Shown here: one piece after another, positions 1 through 11,146 of the stretch
How positions within the stretch are numbered: the first letter of the stretch is position 1
Layout: each line of letters begins with the position of its first letter
Assembly: GCA_040544425.1 (NCBI GenBank)
Contig: JBEONO010000009.1
Coordinates: 133,094 to 197,093 of the forward strand
From: Solimicrobium sp040544425
GTDB taxonomy: Bacteria > Pseudomonadota > Gammaproteobacteria > Burkholderiales > Burkholderiaceae_D
Direction of reading: 5' to 3'
Length of the DNA stretch: 64,000 nt
Position numbers and translations under genes: made by a program
The notes under the pieces: generated by a model
What the model was told of the DNA's origin: nothing
What the model saw: the letters and a program-made list of their open reading frames with translations, nothing else
Database searches by the model: none

Positions 1-852
1 CGAAGCGGCCTGTACTGTGGGGCTCATCGCGCAACCGTGGTAAGTCCGATACAACAGAAATTGTTTCAGGATCGCTGCGTCACCGGCGACAAAACCGGAA
101 CGCATGCCGGGTACGTTGGAGCGCTTCGACAGACTTGAAAAACTGATCAGCCGCGGGAATTCGCGACGCCCCAATTTGTATGCTGCCTCCAGCGCGCCGA
201 GCGGCGCGTCATTACCGAAGTAAATTTCGGAATAGCATTCATCGGAAGCGATGACAAAGCCATATTGATCTGACAGCGCAAACAACTGCAGCCAGTCGTT
301 CAGCGTCAGCACGGCACCGGTTGGATTGCCTGGTGAACAAACAAACAGCAATTGCACATTTTGCCAGACATGCTCCGGCACACTGGAATAATCCGGGGCA
401 AAGTTGCGGTTTGGATCGGCATTGACAAAATACGGCTGCGCGCCGGCCAGATATGCCGCACCCTCGTAGATCTGATAGAACGGATTGGGGCAAATAATGA
501 TGGCGGGCTTACTGCTGTCAATCACCGTTTGCGCAAATGCGAACAGGGCTTCTCGCGATCCGCTGACTGGTAAAACCTGGGTAGCAAAATCAGGCGCTGG
601 AATGGCATAACGATTGCCAATCCAGCTTGCAATAGCTTTGCGCAGGTGCTCTGAACCTGCCGTGCTGGGGTAACTGGCCAGGCCCGAAAGATTGTCCTCA
701 ATCGCGGCCTTGATAAATCCCGGAGTTGGGTGTTTCGGTTCGCCGATTCCTAAATTGATCGGGGTATATTTTTCAGGTGGCGTGATTCCATGAAATAATT
801 GTCGGAGTTTTTCAAAGGGATAGGGCTGTAGTTGATTGAGATATGGATTCAC
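1..852 (-). CDS. dapC: Succinyldiaminopimelate aminotransferase (DapC type), 3' end outside the window
   Basis: PLP-dependent class I/II aminotransferase of the kind that makes N-succinyl-LL-diaminopimelate in lysine and peptidoglycan synthesis. The 284 visible codons begin VNPYLNQLQPYPFEKL, typical of proteobacterial DapC, followed by NLGIGEPKHPTP, the nucleotide-fold motif SPGNPTGAVL, ASDECYSEIYF and the PLP-lysine region SFSSLSKRSNVPGMRSGF. The start is a GTG at 852; I find no in-frame ATG just upstream. The C-terminal third, of about 400 residues in the family, lies beyond base 1. The assignment to DapC rather than another class I aminotransferase rests on the N-terminal signature and the Burkholderiales-like neighbourhood, so the exact substrate is an inference. 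Confidence 0.85.
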   Translation of the reverse strand, partial: MNPYLNQLQPYPFEKLRQLFHGITPPEKYTPINLGIGEPKHPTPGFIKAAIEDNLSGLASYPSTAGSEHLRKAIASWIGNRYAIPAPDFATQVLPVSGSREALFAFAQTVIDSSKPAIIICPNPFYQIYEGAAYLAGAQPYFVNADPNRNFAPDYSSVPEHVWQNVQLLFVCSPGNPTGAVLTLNDWLQLFALSDQYGFVIASDECYSEIYFGNDAPLGALEAAYKLGRREFPRLISFSSLSKRSNVPGMRSGFVAGDAAILKQFLLYRTYHGCAMSPTVQAAS

Positions 853-950
853 TGGGCGGCGCGGTGTCAGAAAAAATTGGAAAATTTGAAACAGTGTTGG
901 ATTATACGATGAAGCTCGCCATAAAGATAACCAGGTATTCGGTGCCAAAA

Positions 951-981
951 AAAATGCCAGGACATGTGCCTGGCATTTTTT
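951..981 (-). terminator. Rho-independent terminator after the CAP-domain lipoprotein gene
   Basis: A 12-bp stem with arms AAAAATGCCAGG and CCTGGCATTTTT around a 7-nt loop lies about 20 bases past the stop codon of the minus-strand lipoprotein gene. The A/T flanks give a U tract on either strand, so it could act in both directions. Confidence 0.8.
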
Positions 982-998
982 AACAAGAGCTTGGGCGG

Positions 999-2111
999 TC
1001 AGCTGCCGGTTGTAAAGCTCCAGGTTTGTGTGATCGGATTAGTGACCGCGTACGGGATCAAATAAGTCGTCCCGGTTACCGAGACGTTGTAGGTCGTGTT
1101 CGGCAGAAATGGCGCAGTTCCGACCCAAAATGCTTCATTGCCCGGGATGGTTGGCACCGGATTTGGCGCCGTAATCAGGTTAGTCGTTGCGGCTGAATAG
1201 TCAGCCGTATTCAAATTGGGATCGTTGGACATGGTCCAGATCTTCCCTGGCAAAGCAGTGCATGGTGCAGTTGCACAGGTGGCCGGTGTAACGGTGAAAG
1301 AGGCGACCAAAATATTGACCAGCGATGACAGGGTAATACTGACTGGCGAACTGGTACTGGTTGCAAAATTAAAATTCGGAACATTTGAATAGACTGATGG
1401 ATACTCCGGGGTCATGGAAAGTGGAACACTGAGTTGGTTGTTGAGCGGATAAACCCCCACATAATTTGAGGATACCGACTGACTTCCCGTCAATCGACCA
1501 TGGCTGATCCACCAGTGAGTTGGTGTTGCAGGGGTGATTGTGCCGGCAGTGTCGCGTGCCAATCCCATTTGCACGGTGGCTTGTGTCAGTAAGCCGCTTC
1601 GATGATAGATGGTATTGACCATTGAATTGATGAAGTCCAGACCGCTGCCATTCGTTGTAGCGCTTCCTGTGGCATACAGCTCGCCCACGCTGGCAGTGGG
1701 AACGTTGGTTGCAGTAACAGTATTTGTCAGGTAGGAGTAGCCGACCGCAATGGCGCGGGCGCTGGGCGTTGCCCCGCTCGATAAATTGGGGTTGGAAGGG
1801 CACGCTGATTCGAGATCGTCCGTAAACGGCGTCACCGAGCCATGGCAGTTCGCGACCGAATAAGCCATATGATTTTGTGCCGCCTTATCCAAATAAATAC
1901 TTTGCTGCCAGGCCCCTAAGCCCATGCTGGTCCGGTACGAGTTGATCGCAACGAAGGCAGCGAGTTCTTCAGTGCCGGCGACATAACTGGGCGGTGTATA
2001 AGCCTGCAAACTGCCGGGGAGGACAATGTCGTGCGGAATTGAATTGGAGCCGCCACAAGAGACCAAACTGAATGCAGTAACGATAATGCCCAAAAGTGCT
2101 GATTTTTTCAT
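999..2111 (-). CDS. Exported CAP/SCP-domain lipoprotein with C-terminal Ig-like domain
   Basis: Predicted lipoprotein of 370 residues. The chosen start MKKSALLGII gives a clean signal peptide ending in the lipobox LVSC followed by GG; an upstream in-frame Met at 2150 would add 13 residues before it. The middle resembles the CAP (SCP/PR-1) fold: NSYRTSMGLGAWQQ, LDKAAQNHMAYS, a GEL(Y) segment and HWWISHGRL. The last 100 residues, with TPATCATAPC and a final TWSFTTGS strand, look like a bacterial Ig-like beta-sandwich. Bacterial CAP proteins are secreted and mostly of unknown function. The gene stands alone, divergent from smc, with its own terminator. Family assignment is fairly sure; the role is unknown. 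Confidence 0.75.
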   Translation of the reverse strand: MKKSALLGIIVTAFSLVSCGGSNSIPHDIVLPGSLQAYTPPSYVAGTEELAAFVAINSYRTSMGLGAWQQSIYLDKAAQNHMAYSVANCHGSVTPFTDDLESACPSNPNLSSGATPSARAIAVGYSYLTNTVTATNVPTASVGELYATGSATTNGSGLDFINSMVNTIYHRSGLLTQATVQMGLARDTAGTITPATPTHWWISHGRLTGSQSVSSNYVGVYPLNNQLSVPLSMTPEYPSVYSNVPNFNFATSTSSPVSITLSSLVNILVASFTVTPATCATAPCTALPGKIWTMSNDPNLNTADYSAATTNLITAPNPVPTIPGNEAFWVGTAPFLPNTTYNVSVTGTTYLIPYAVTNPITQTWSFTTGS

Positions 2112-2391
2112 GAAAACCCTAAATGAATTGCCTGTTTTGCCCATTGCCAAGGCATGCTTAAATTATTTCGTGCGCTAATATAAACCATGTAGCCTGTTAA
2201 TGCACTATGAAACCAAGCCCCGAAGTGTATTCCAATGCATGGTTAAATTGCATTTAAGTTACAAAAATTCGGTAAGGTATTTGCGAGATGCTATTATATG
2301 CGCTGCTTCGGGGTCGTTCGATGTTGCCGATTCCGCCATTAGAATAAAACTGTCATGCAATTGTGGCTAACCCTTATCAAATTCCTTAATT

Positions 2392-5300
2392 GTGCGCTTA
2401 ACATCCATTAAATTATCTGGGTTCAAATCATTTGTTGAACTCACCCACTTTCATGTTCCTGGTCAGCTGGTTGGTGTCGTCGGCCCCAACGGATGCGGTA
2501 AATCTAACATCATCGACGCGGTGCGCTGGGTTCTGGGCGAATCAAAAGCTTCTGAACTACGCGGCGAATCGATGCAGGACGTTATTTTCAATGGGTCGAC
2601 CAACCGCAAACCTGCTGGCCGTGCCTCGGTCGAACTGGTGTTCGACAACAGTTTGGGCAAGGCAGCCGGACAGTGGGGGCAATACGCGGAAATTTCAGTC
2701 AAACGTACTTTGACGCGCGATGGCACCTCCACCTATTACATCAATAACCAAGCGGTACGACGCCGCGACATTCAGGATATTTTCCTCGGCACCGGCCTCG
2801 GACCACGCGCCTACGCGATTATTGGTCAGGGCATGATTTCGCGCATTATCGAAGCGCGGCCGGAAGAATTGCGTATTTTTCTGGAAGAGGCAGCGGGGGT
2901 GTCACGCTACAAAGAACGTCGCCGCGAGACCGAGAACCGTATTCACAGCACCAATGAAAATCTGGTGCGGGTTGAAGATATTCTGCGTGAGTTGAACCTG
3001 AATCTGGAGAAGCTGGAATCGCAGGCGCTGGTGGCCAATAAATTCCGCAGCCTGCAGGCTGATCAGGAAGAAAAACAAAAACTGCTCTGGATGCTGCGCA
3101 AGAAAGAAGCTGCTACAGAACAGGAAAAATATTTCCGTGATATCGAGCAAGCCCAGCTGTCACTGGAAGAAAATACTGCCAAGCTGCGGCATGTCGAACT
3201 GGAACTGGAGCAGATGCGCCAGGCGCATTACGCGGTGGGCGACAAGATGCATCAGGCGCAGGGGCATCTATATCAGACCAATTCTGAGATCGGCAGCCTG
3301 GAAGCGCGAATCCGTTTTGTGATTGAGGCGCGCAATCGTCTGCAAACTCAGCTGAGCGTGTTAAAAGCCCAGCGCGAACAATGGCAGCGTCAGGAGCAGG
3401 ACCAGAAAAATGAATTGGGTGACGCCGAGTTGGAAATCGAAGAACTGGCCGCACGCAGCGAAGAAGCCAAACAGGCTGCCGAACTGCATGGCCAGCAATT
3501 GCCGGAACAGGAAGAATCCTGGCGTGCCGGGCAGCAAAGGACTTCCGACGAACGCGCAAAAATCATGCAGATGCAGCAGCAGATCGAAATGGAATCCGCA
3601 CATCAGCGCAATGCCAACAATGTATTGAACGGCTTGGTGTTGCGACGCGAGCGTCTGCAGCAGGAAAAAAGCGGCCTGCAATTGCCCGATCAAACCCACC
3701 TGACTAATCTGGCGCAGCAGCTCGAAGAAAAAAAGATCGATCTGGAGCAGGCGCAGATGGAGTTGGAAGAAGTGCAAATCCAACATCCGCAACTCGACGA
3801 TGCGCGCAAAGCCGCGCAACAGCAGGTGCAATCCGAGTCATCCACCAATGCACAGCTTGATGCGCGTTTGGCAGCGTTGACCCAGTTGCAGGCGAATGTG
3901 CAGAGCGAAGGCAAAGTGCAGCCGTGGCTGGCCAAACATGAAATGACTGGATTGCCGCGCCTGTGGCAAAAGCTGCATATCAAAGAAGGCTGGGAAACCG
4001 CTTTGGAAGCGGTGTTGCGTGAACGTACTCAGGCTTTGGAAGTGTCGAATCTGGATTGGGCCAAGGCTTTTTTTGGGGATGCTCCTCCGGCAAAACTGGC
4101 GTTTTATTCTGCCCAGGCGGTGGTCGGCAATGCTCAGGCTGAATCGGCCCTGTCGGCCAATTTTCCAACTTTGCTGTCTTTGTTGCAGCTGAACGATGCC
4201 AACTTGCGCGCCGTTCTGCAGGACTGGTTGCAACACGTGTACGTCGCCGAAGATGCGGCCAGTGCCATGGCGCAGCGCGCTTCATTGCCGGGTGGTGGCT
4301 GCTTTGTGACCCGGCAGGGACATTTGATTGCGCAGGCCAGCGTACGGTTTTATGCGGCTGATACCGAACAGGATGGCATGCTGGCGCGTGCACAGGAAAT
4401 CGAACACCTGCAAAAACAGACGCGCGCCCAACATCTGCTGGCCGAACAGGCGCGCAACAACGCCATACGTGCGGAAGCCGCTTACACGCAGACTACCCAG
4501 CGCCTGCAAGAGCTGCGCCAACGGGTGCAAAATCTGACCCAGCAAGTTCATGGTTTGCAGATTGAAGTCATGAAGCTCACTGAAGTGCAGTCGCGCTTCA
4601 ACCAGCGCAGCACGCAGATCGAATCGGATCTGGCTGAAATCAATGCCGAGGAACAGGAACAGCAACAGCTGAAAGCCGAATCCGAGCAAAAATTTGAGGA
4701 GCTGGATATCGCACTGGCCGAGCAGCAAGAAAAATTTGAAGAATGGCAAACCAGGTATCTCGAACAAGAGCAGCAGCTCAATCTGTCGCGTGCCCGATTG
4801 CGGGATCTTGAATTGGCTGCGCAACAGGCAGTGTTTGCCGAACGCACCCATCTCCAAAAAGTGGAAGAATTAAAACGCACGATCACGACCGCCGGTGTGC
4901 AGGCGGCACAGGTATTCGAATCGATGCAGCAGGGCGTGCTGGAACTGGAGAGCATGGACGATCAGACTGCCCAGGCCGGCCTGCAGGAATTACTGGCCAA
5001 GCGCAGCGATCAGGAACGCGCTTTATCGGATGCACGTCATGAGCTCGATCAACTGACGCAACAACTGCGCCAGTGTGAAGACGCCAAGAATCAGGTGGAA
5101 CGCGGATTGCAGCCGCAGCGCGAAAAAATCATGGAATTGCAGTTGAAAGAACAGGCAGCGCGTTTGAATCAGGAACAATATGCGCAGGCTCTGTCAGACG
5201 TTGGCATGACCGACGAGCAGCTGGCCGAATTGTCTGCAAAACTGACCGATGACCTGAAGCCTTCGTATCTGCAAGGCGAAGTCACTCGCCTGGGCAATGC

Positions 5301-5955
5301 CGTGCTTGCTTTGGGTGCGGTGAATCTGGCGGCGCTGGATGAACTGACACAGGCGCAGGAACGCAAGCAATTCCTTGATGCGCAGTTTGCCGATCTGACC
5401 GAAGCGATTCAAACTCTGCAGGATGCGATTCGCAAAATCGATATTGAAACGCGCGAACTGTTGCAGGAAACCTTTGACAAGGTCAATCTGCATTTTGCTG
5501 AACTATTCCCGATCCTGTTTGGCGGTGGTCAGGCAAAACTGGTGATGACCGGCGACGAAATTCTGGATTCCGGCGTGCAGGTCATGGCGCAACCACCCGG
5601 CAAGAAAAACGCGACCATCCATTTACTGTCTGGCGGCGAAAAGGCATTGACTGCTACCGCTCTGGTATTTTCGATGTTCCAGTTAAACCCGGCACCGTTC
5701 TGTCTGCTGGACGAGGTCGACGCGCCGCTGGACGATTCGAATACCGAACGTTTCTGCAAAATGGTCAAAAAGATGTCAGTCAATACCCAGTTCCTGTTTA
5801 TTTCCCATAACAAGATCGCGATGGAAATGGCGCAGCAACTGATCGGCGTCACCATGCAGGAGCAGGGCGTGTCGCGTATTGTGGCTGTGGATATGGAATC
5901 TGCGGTTGACATGACAAATTCAAGTGAATTCAATTCTGAGGCACAAGTAGCATGA
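2392..5955 (+). CDS. smc: Chromosome segregation ATPase SMC
   Basis: Structural-maintenance-of-chromosomes protein of 1187 residues, the usual length, which organises and helps segregate the nucleoid with ScpA and ScpB. The N-terminal head carries Walker A GPNGCGKS at residues 31-38. Two long Gln/Glu-rich coiled-coil arms flank a hinge around residues 500-660. The C-terminal head has the ABC signature LSGGEKALTA from residue 1079 and Walker B LLDEVDAPLDD with the catalytic Glu at 1108. The start is GTG, giving MRLTSIKLSGFKSFV, the conserved family N terminus. The stop overlaps the start of zipA by an ATGA, implying translational coupling. It opens a smc-zipA-ligA-galU run. Neither scpA nor scpB is in the window. 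Confidence 0.97.
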   Translation: MRLTSIKLSGFKSFVELTHFHVPGQLVGVVGPNGCGKSNIIDAVRWVLGESKASELRGESMQDVIFNGSTNRKPAGRASVELVFDNSLGKAAGQWGQYAEISVKRTLTRDGTSTYYINNQAVRRRDIQDIFLGTGLGPRAYAIIGQGMISRIIEARPEELRIFLEEAAGVSRYKERRRETENRIHSTNENLVRVEDILRELNLNLEKLESQALVANKFRSLQADQEEKQKLLWMLRKKEAATEQEKYFRDIEQAQLSLEENTAKLRHVELELEQMRQAHYAVGDKMHQAQGHLYQTNSEIGSLEARIRFVIEARNRLQTQLSVLKAQREQWQRQEQDQKNELGDAELEIEELAARSEEAKQAAELHGQQLPEQEESWRAGQQRTSDERAKIMQMQQQIEMESAHQRNANNVLNGLVLRRERLQQEKSGLQLPDQTHLTNLAQQLEEKKIDLEQAQMELEEVQIQHPQLDDARKAAQQQVQSESSTNAQLDARLAALTQLQANVQSEGKVQPWLAKHEMTGLPRLWQKLHIKEGWETALEAVLRERTQALEVSNLDWAKAFFGDAPPAKLAFYSAQAVVGNAQAESALSANFPTLLSLLQLNDANLRAVLQDWLQHVYVAEDAASAMAQRASLPGGGCFVTRQGHLIAQASVRFYAADTEQDGMLARAQEIEHLQKQTRAQHLLAEQARNNAIRAEAAYTQTTQRLQELRQRVQNLTQQVHGLQIEVMKLTEVQSRFNQRSTQIESDLAEINAEEQEQQQLKAESEQKFEELDIALAEQQEKFEEWQTRYLEQEQQLNLSRARLRDLELAAQQAVFAERTHLQKVEELKRTITTAGVQAAQVFESMQQGVLELESMDDQTAQAGLQELLAKRSDQERALSDARHELDQLTQQLRQCEDAKNQVERGLQPQREKIMELQLKEQAARLNQEQYAQALSDVGMTDEQLAELSAKLTDDLKPSYLQGEVTRLGNAVLALGAVNLAALDELTQAQERKQFLDAQFADLTEAIQTLQDAIRKIDIETRELLQETFDKVNLHFAELFPILFGGGQAKLVMTGDEILDSGVQVMAQPPGKKNATIHLLSGGEKALTATALVFSMFQLNPAPFCLLDEVDAPLDDSNTERFCKMVKKMSVNTQFLFISHNKIAMEMAQQLIGVTMQEQGVSRIVAVDMESAVDMTNSSEFNSEAQVA

Positions 5956-7025
5956 CTGATTTAAATCTGAGTTTATGGGGAGCTGGCGCCGCCTTCATTC
6001 TGGCGGTGATTGGCTACAACGTCTGGCAGGAATACAAGGCCAAGAAAAATGTTGAACGGGCATTTGGCGATCACAAGGATGATGTGTTGATGCGGACCGA
6101 ACCTGCCACTGGCAGTCGCGTTGACCGTCAAGAGCCGGTATTTGACGATAGTCTGAGTGATCAGGTGCCCGATACTGAAATCATTTATCAAGACACCATG
6201 CCGTTTCCCTCGACAGTCGCCAAACCGGAGCCACCATTACCAATCGATGAGTTTATCGATTGTGTCATTTCGATCGAATTTGAAAACCCGGTGCGCGGCG
6301 ACAAAATTTTGGCGGAGATCCAGTCGATCCGCATTGCCGGCAATAAGCCGGTGCATTTCACTGCGATGAATACTGACGGAAAACGGGAAGTGATTTTGCA
6401 CGCGAACACCTACGCGCAGTTGCAGGCCGGCGTACAGCTGGTTAACCGAAGTGGTGCCTTGAATGAACTGGAATTTTCTGAACTGGTCATGAAACTGCGC
6501 CAGATTGCTGATAACTTGGCCGGCTTTATCGATATCCCCGATATGCAGCACGTGATGGATTCAGCGCGCGATTTGTCCCAATTCGTCACTGAACACGATG
6601 CCCAATTGAGCGTGAATGTGATCACCAAGGGCGCGCCCTGGGATATCAGCACCTTATTGGCCGCGCTGGAAAAACAGGGTTTCGATGCCCGGCCCGATGG
6701 TCGGCTGGCGATGCAGGACGGCGATGGAGGCGCCTTGTTCACCCTGTCAATCAACGGCAGTCTGGCCGACGTGGTTACCTCGCGCATCACCTTGTTGCTG
6801 GACGTTCCTTGTGTCGCGCCGAAGCGTGCCGGATTTACGGCCATGGTGTCGTGCGCAAAATCACTTGCCCTGCGTCTGGGTGGGGCATTAGCAGATGACA
6901 GTAATGCGTTGCTCGATGATGCGACTCTGGCGCAAATTCAGGAGCAGGTTGAAGTGTTTTATGGCGCGATGCAGGCGGCCGAAATTCCTGCCGGGTCGAC
7001 CAGAGCCTTGCGTATTTTCAGCTGA
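5952..7025 (+). CDS. zipA: ZipA-like cell division protein
   Basis: Bitopic membrane protein of 357 residues. An N-terminal helix (about residues 7-22, LWGAGAAFILAVIGYNVW) is followed by basic residues, a variable linker to about residue 95, and a C-terminal domain of about 230 residues resembling the ZipA FtsZ-binding domain (SIEFENPVRGDKILAE, HFTAMNTDGKREVI, VLLDVP, MVSCAKSLALRLGGAL). ZipA anchors FtsZ to the membrane during division. Similarity to the gammaproteobacterial protein is modest; the position between smc and ligA is what one expects in Burkholderiales. The ATG overlaps the smc stop codon, so the two are probably co-translated. Confidence 0.85.
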   Translation: MTDLNLSLWGAGAAFILAVIGYNVWQEYKAKKNVERAFGDHKDDVLMRTEPATGSRVDRQEPVFDDSLSDQVPDTEIIYQDTMPFPSTVAKPEPPLPIDEFIDCVISIEFENPVRGDKILAEIQSIRIAGNKPVHFTAMNTDGKREVILHANTYAQLQAGVQLVNRSGALNELEFSELVMKLRQIADNLAGFIDIPDMQHVMDSARDLSQFVTEHDAQLSVNVITKGAPWDISTLLAALEKQGFDARPDGRLAMQDGDGGALFTLSINGSLADVVTSRITLLLDVPCVAPKRAGFTAMVSCAKSLALRLGGALADDSNALLDDATLAQIQEQVEVFYGAMQAAEIPAGSTRALRIFS

Positions 7026-9104
<2,079 letters not shown>

Positions 9105-9128
9105 AATATAACTTAGCGAGAAGATGCA

Positions 9129-10007
9129 ATGACCAAAATTACCAAAGCGGTGTTTCCAGTAGCAGGTTTAGGAAGTCGGTTCTTGCCCGCGACCAAGGCG
9201 CAGCCCAAAGAGATGCTCACTGTCGTCGATAAGCCATTGATTCAATATGCTGTTGAAGAAGCCGTGGCGGCTGGTATTACCGAATTAATTTTTATCACTG
9301 GCCGCAACAAGCGCGCGATTGAAGATCATTTTGATACCGCCTATGAACTGGAAGCCGAGTTGGCAGCGTCAAACAAGACTGCACTGCTGGAACTGGTGCG
9401 CAACGTCATCCCGAAATCGGTCAGCTGCATCTACATTCGACAACCCGCCGCATTAGGTCTGGGACATGCCGTGCTGTGCGCCAAACCGGTGATAGGCGAC
9501 AGCCCATTTGTGGTGCTGCTGGCAGATGACTTCATGTTGGCGGACAAAGATCAACCGAATACCACGCAACAGATGGTTGAACTGTATTTGCAGGAACATG
9601 CCAGCATGGTGGCCGTGCAGGACGTACCGCGTGAACAGACCAAGCAATACGGAATCGTGAGCGGCACTCCGTACAAGGAACGGCTGGAGCGCATGTCCGA
9701 CATCATCGAAAAACCTCTGCCAGCTGAAGCGCCATCCACACTGGCCGTGGTTGGTCGCTATGTGTTGGACGGAAAAATCTTTTCATACCTGGAAAAAATC
9801 GGCAAAGGCTCAGGTGGCGAGATTCAGCTGACCGATGCAATCGCTGCGATGATGAAAGATCATCCCTATCTGGCGTATCGGTTTGCTGCCACCCGCTATG
9901 ACTGCGGCAGCAAACTCGGTTATTTGAAGGCCTCGGTCGTCGTCGGGATGCAACATCAGGATCTTGGCTCGGATTTCACGGCGTACCTGAAGAACCTGCA
10001 CAGTTAA
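9129..10007 (+). CDS. galU: UTP-glucose-1-phosphate uridylyltransferase GalU
   Basis: Makes UDP-glucose from UTP and glucose-1-phosphate, feeding lipopolysaccharide, capsule and trehalose synthesis in the cytoplasm. The 292 residues match the family in length. The N-terminal nucleotide-binding signature VFPVAGLGSRFLPATKAQPK is complete, followed by DKPLIQYAVEEAVAAGI, VLLADD for the metal site, SDIIEKPL, and GSGGEIQLTDAI near the active site. It starts 24 bases after the ligA stop and probably shares its transcript. The downstream minus-strand gene converges on it with only five bases between stops. Confidence 0.97.
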   Translation: MTKITKAVFPVAGLGSRFLPATKAQPKEMLTVVDKPLIQYAVEEAVAAGITELIFITGRNKRAIEDHFDTAYELEAELAASNKTALLELVRNVIPKSVSCIYIRQPAALGLGHAVLCAKPVIGDSPFVVLLADDFMLADKDQPNTTQQMVELYLQEHASMVAVQDVPREQTKQYGIVSGTPYKERLERMSDIIEKPLPAEAPSTLAVVGRYVLDGKIFSYLEKIGKGSGGEIQLTDAIAAMMKDHPYLAYRFAATRYDCGSKLGYLKASVVVGMQHQDLGSDFTAYLKNLHS

Positions 10008-10012
10008 TCAGC

Positions 10013-10378
10013 TCAATACCGATATTCATCAACCAGATGTTTGTTGAAACTATATTTGGTTCCGCCTGCCAATTTGTCAGCCAGACGCTTCGGATTGGCA
10101 GCGGAAATAAACACATCGGCAATACCATCCTTGATCCGAAACCTGGTTGCCGGGGACAGGATGGCGCCCGGTTTCAAGACCAGGTGACGGATGATGCGCG
10201 CCTTTTCACTGCACAGCAGGAAATGACATTCCTTGCGAAAGCTGCTTAACGGAATATTGATCCACCATCCTTCATCATTTACATTCCGCACCACCTGAGA
10301 AAATTGTGTGTTTGCCGGGTTTAAGGTGTTGGCGCGCATTGATTCATTGGCGAGTGAAATTGCTTCTTCTTTATTCAT
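10013..10378 (-). CDS. Conserved-looking hypothetical cytoplasmic protein (121 aa)
   Basis: A 121-residue protein with no signal peptide or membrane helix. It begins MNKEEAISLANESMRAN and contains GWWINIPLSSFRKECHFLL, a long hydrophobic or basic middle and KRLADKLAGG near the end. I do not recognise the family. The even amino-acid composition, the lack of a competing frame and the tight convergent packing against galU favour a real gene. The ribosome-binding site is weak. No function is proposed. Confidence 0.6.
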   Translation of the reverse strand: MNKEEAISLANESMRANTLNPANTQFSQVVRNVNDEGWWINIPLSSFRKECHFLLCSEKARIIRHLVLKPGAILSPATRFRIKDGIADVFISAANPKRLADKLAGGTKYSFNKHLVDEYRY

Positions 10379-10471
10379 GCTGGCTTTGGGTGGGATGAAA
10401 GACTGGCCGCAGTTTAGCCTATTTGTCCGATTTGCGATGCCCTGTTCCTGTCATCCTGATGATAAAAAAAC

Positions 10472-10492
10472 CATTTTGCGACTGGCAAAATG
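10472..10492. repeat. Stem-loop with 8-bp perfect stem
   Basis: CATTTTGC and GCAAAATG flank a 5-nt loop. It stands five bases before a perfect 20-bp palindrome in the non-coding gap between the 121-residue gene and the DUF1161 gene. Its position upstream of both divergent genes argues against simple termination; its role is unknown. Confidence 0.5.
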
Positions 10493-10496
10493 CCTG

Positions 10497-10516
10497 AATG
10501 CCCTAATTAGGGCATT
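10497..10516. promoter_or_regulatory. Perfect 20-bp palindrome, possible operator
   Basis: AATGCCCTAATTAGGGCATT is fully self-complementary. It lies in a divergent intergenic region about 93 bases before the DUF1161 start, where a homodimeric regulator could bind. No regulator is encoded beside it, so this is inference from symmetry and position. Confidence 0.4.
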
Positions 10517-10608
10517 GTCGGCAAGATCAAGTTTGGTTATGCTTCACCTTGCTGCACGGGCAACTTCCATTGAGAGCATCTGACTATAATTTGAATAAGG
10601 ATCATCAA

Positions 10609-10944
10609 ATGAACACTATCCATCGTCAACAATTCAGTACAGCACGGGTTAGAAAAGATTGGCTGTCAGTCCTGGCCGTGGTCTTTTTACTTGCGTTTTT
10701 GCTCAGCTATTCGATGAAAAGTTTTGCGCAAACCAACGACAGTTCAGCAGCCGCTGCAAAAGTTGCGCCAGCCAAGCCGCTGTCCTGTGAAACCCTGAAA
10801 AAAACCATTGAAGATAAATTGGAGTCCAAAGCCGTGAAGAACTACAAACTCGAAATTATCGATGCAACGGAATCCAGTACTGCCAAAATAGTCGGCCAAT
10901 GTGACGGCGGCAAACACAAAATCGCCTATACCAAAGACAGATGA
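10609..10944 (+). CDS. DUF1161-like exported small protein
   Basis: A 111-residue protein. The hydrophobic stretch WLSVLAVVFLLAFLLSYSMKSFAQ is a signal peptide with probable cleavage after FAQ. The mature part contains LSCETLKKTIEDKLESK, NYKLEIID and IVGQCDGGKHKIAYTK, matching the DUF1161 pattern of one Cys early and one in a final CDGG motif, probably disulphide-bonded in the periplasm. The ATG at 10609 is chosen because it follows AATAAGG with good spacing and leads directly into the signal peptide; a longer in-frame ORF from 10549 lacks these. A weak terminator hairpin follows. The function of the family is unknown. Confidence 0.8.
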   Translation: MNTIHRQQFSTARVRKDWLSVLAVVFLLAFLLSYSMKSFAQTNDSSAAAAKVAPAKPLSCETLKKTIEDKLESKAVKNYKLEIIDATESSTAKIVGQCDGGKHKIAYTKDR

Positions 10945-10969
10945 GCGTGTATTTTTTATGGAAGTAAAC

Positions 10970-10988
10970 AGGGCAGCACAACTGCCCT
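10970..10988 (+). terminator. Weak terminator after the DUF1161 gene
   Basis: A 7-bp stem, AGGGCAG with CTGCCCT, and a 5-nt loop, followed by only TT then G. Placed 26 bases after the stop codon. The short U run makes efficient termination doubtful, so read-through into the coiled-coil gene is possible. Confidence 0.5.
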
Positions 10989-11146
10989 TTGCAGTCAATT
11001 CAACTGTTTCCCAGCGGAAACGCCTTGTGAATAAGCCCACTAAACACCCTTCTTTTCCAGCAATCGATCCACAGCGAAATGTTGATAATTCAATCTGAGG
11101 CGAGGTCTATCGACGCCTTTGTGAAACAACTTGCTGGGAGCAGCCT

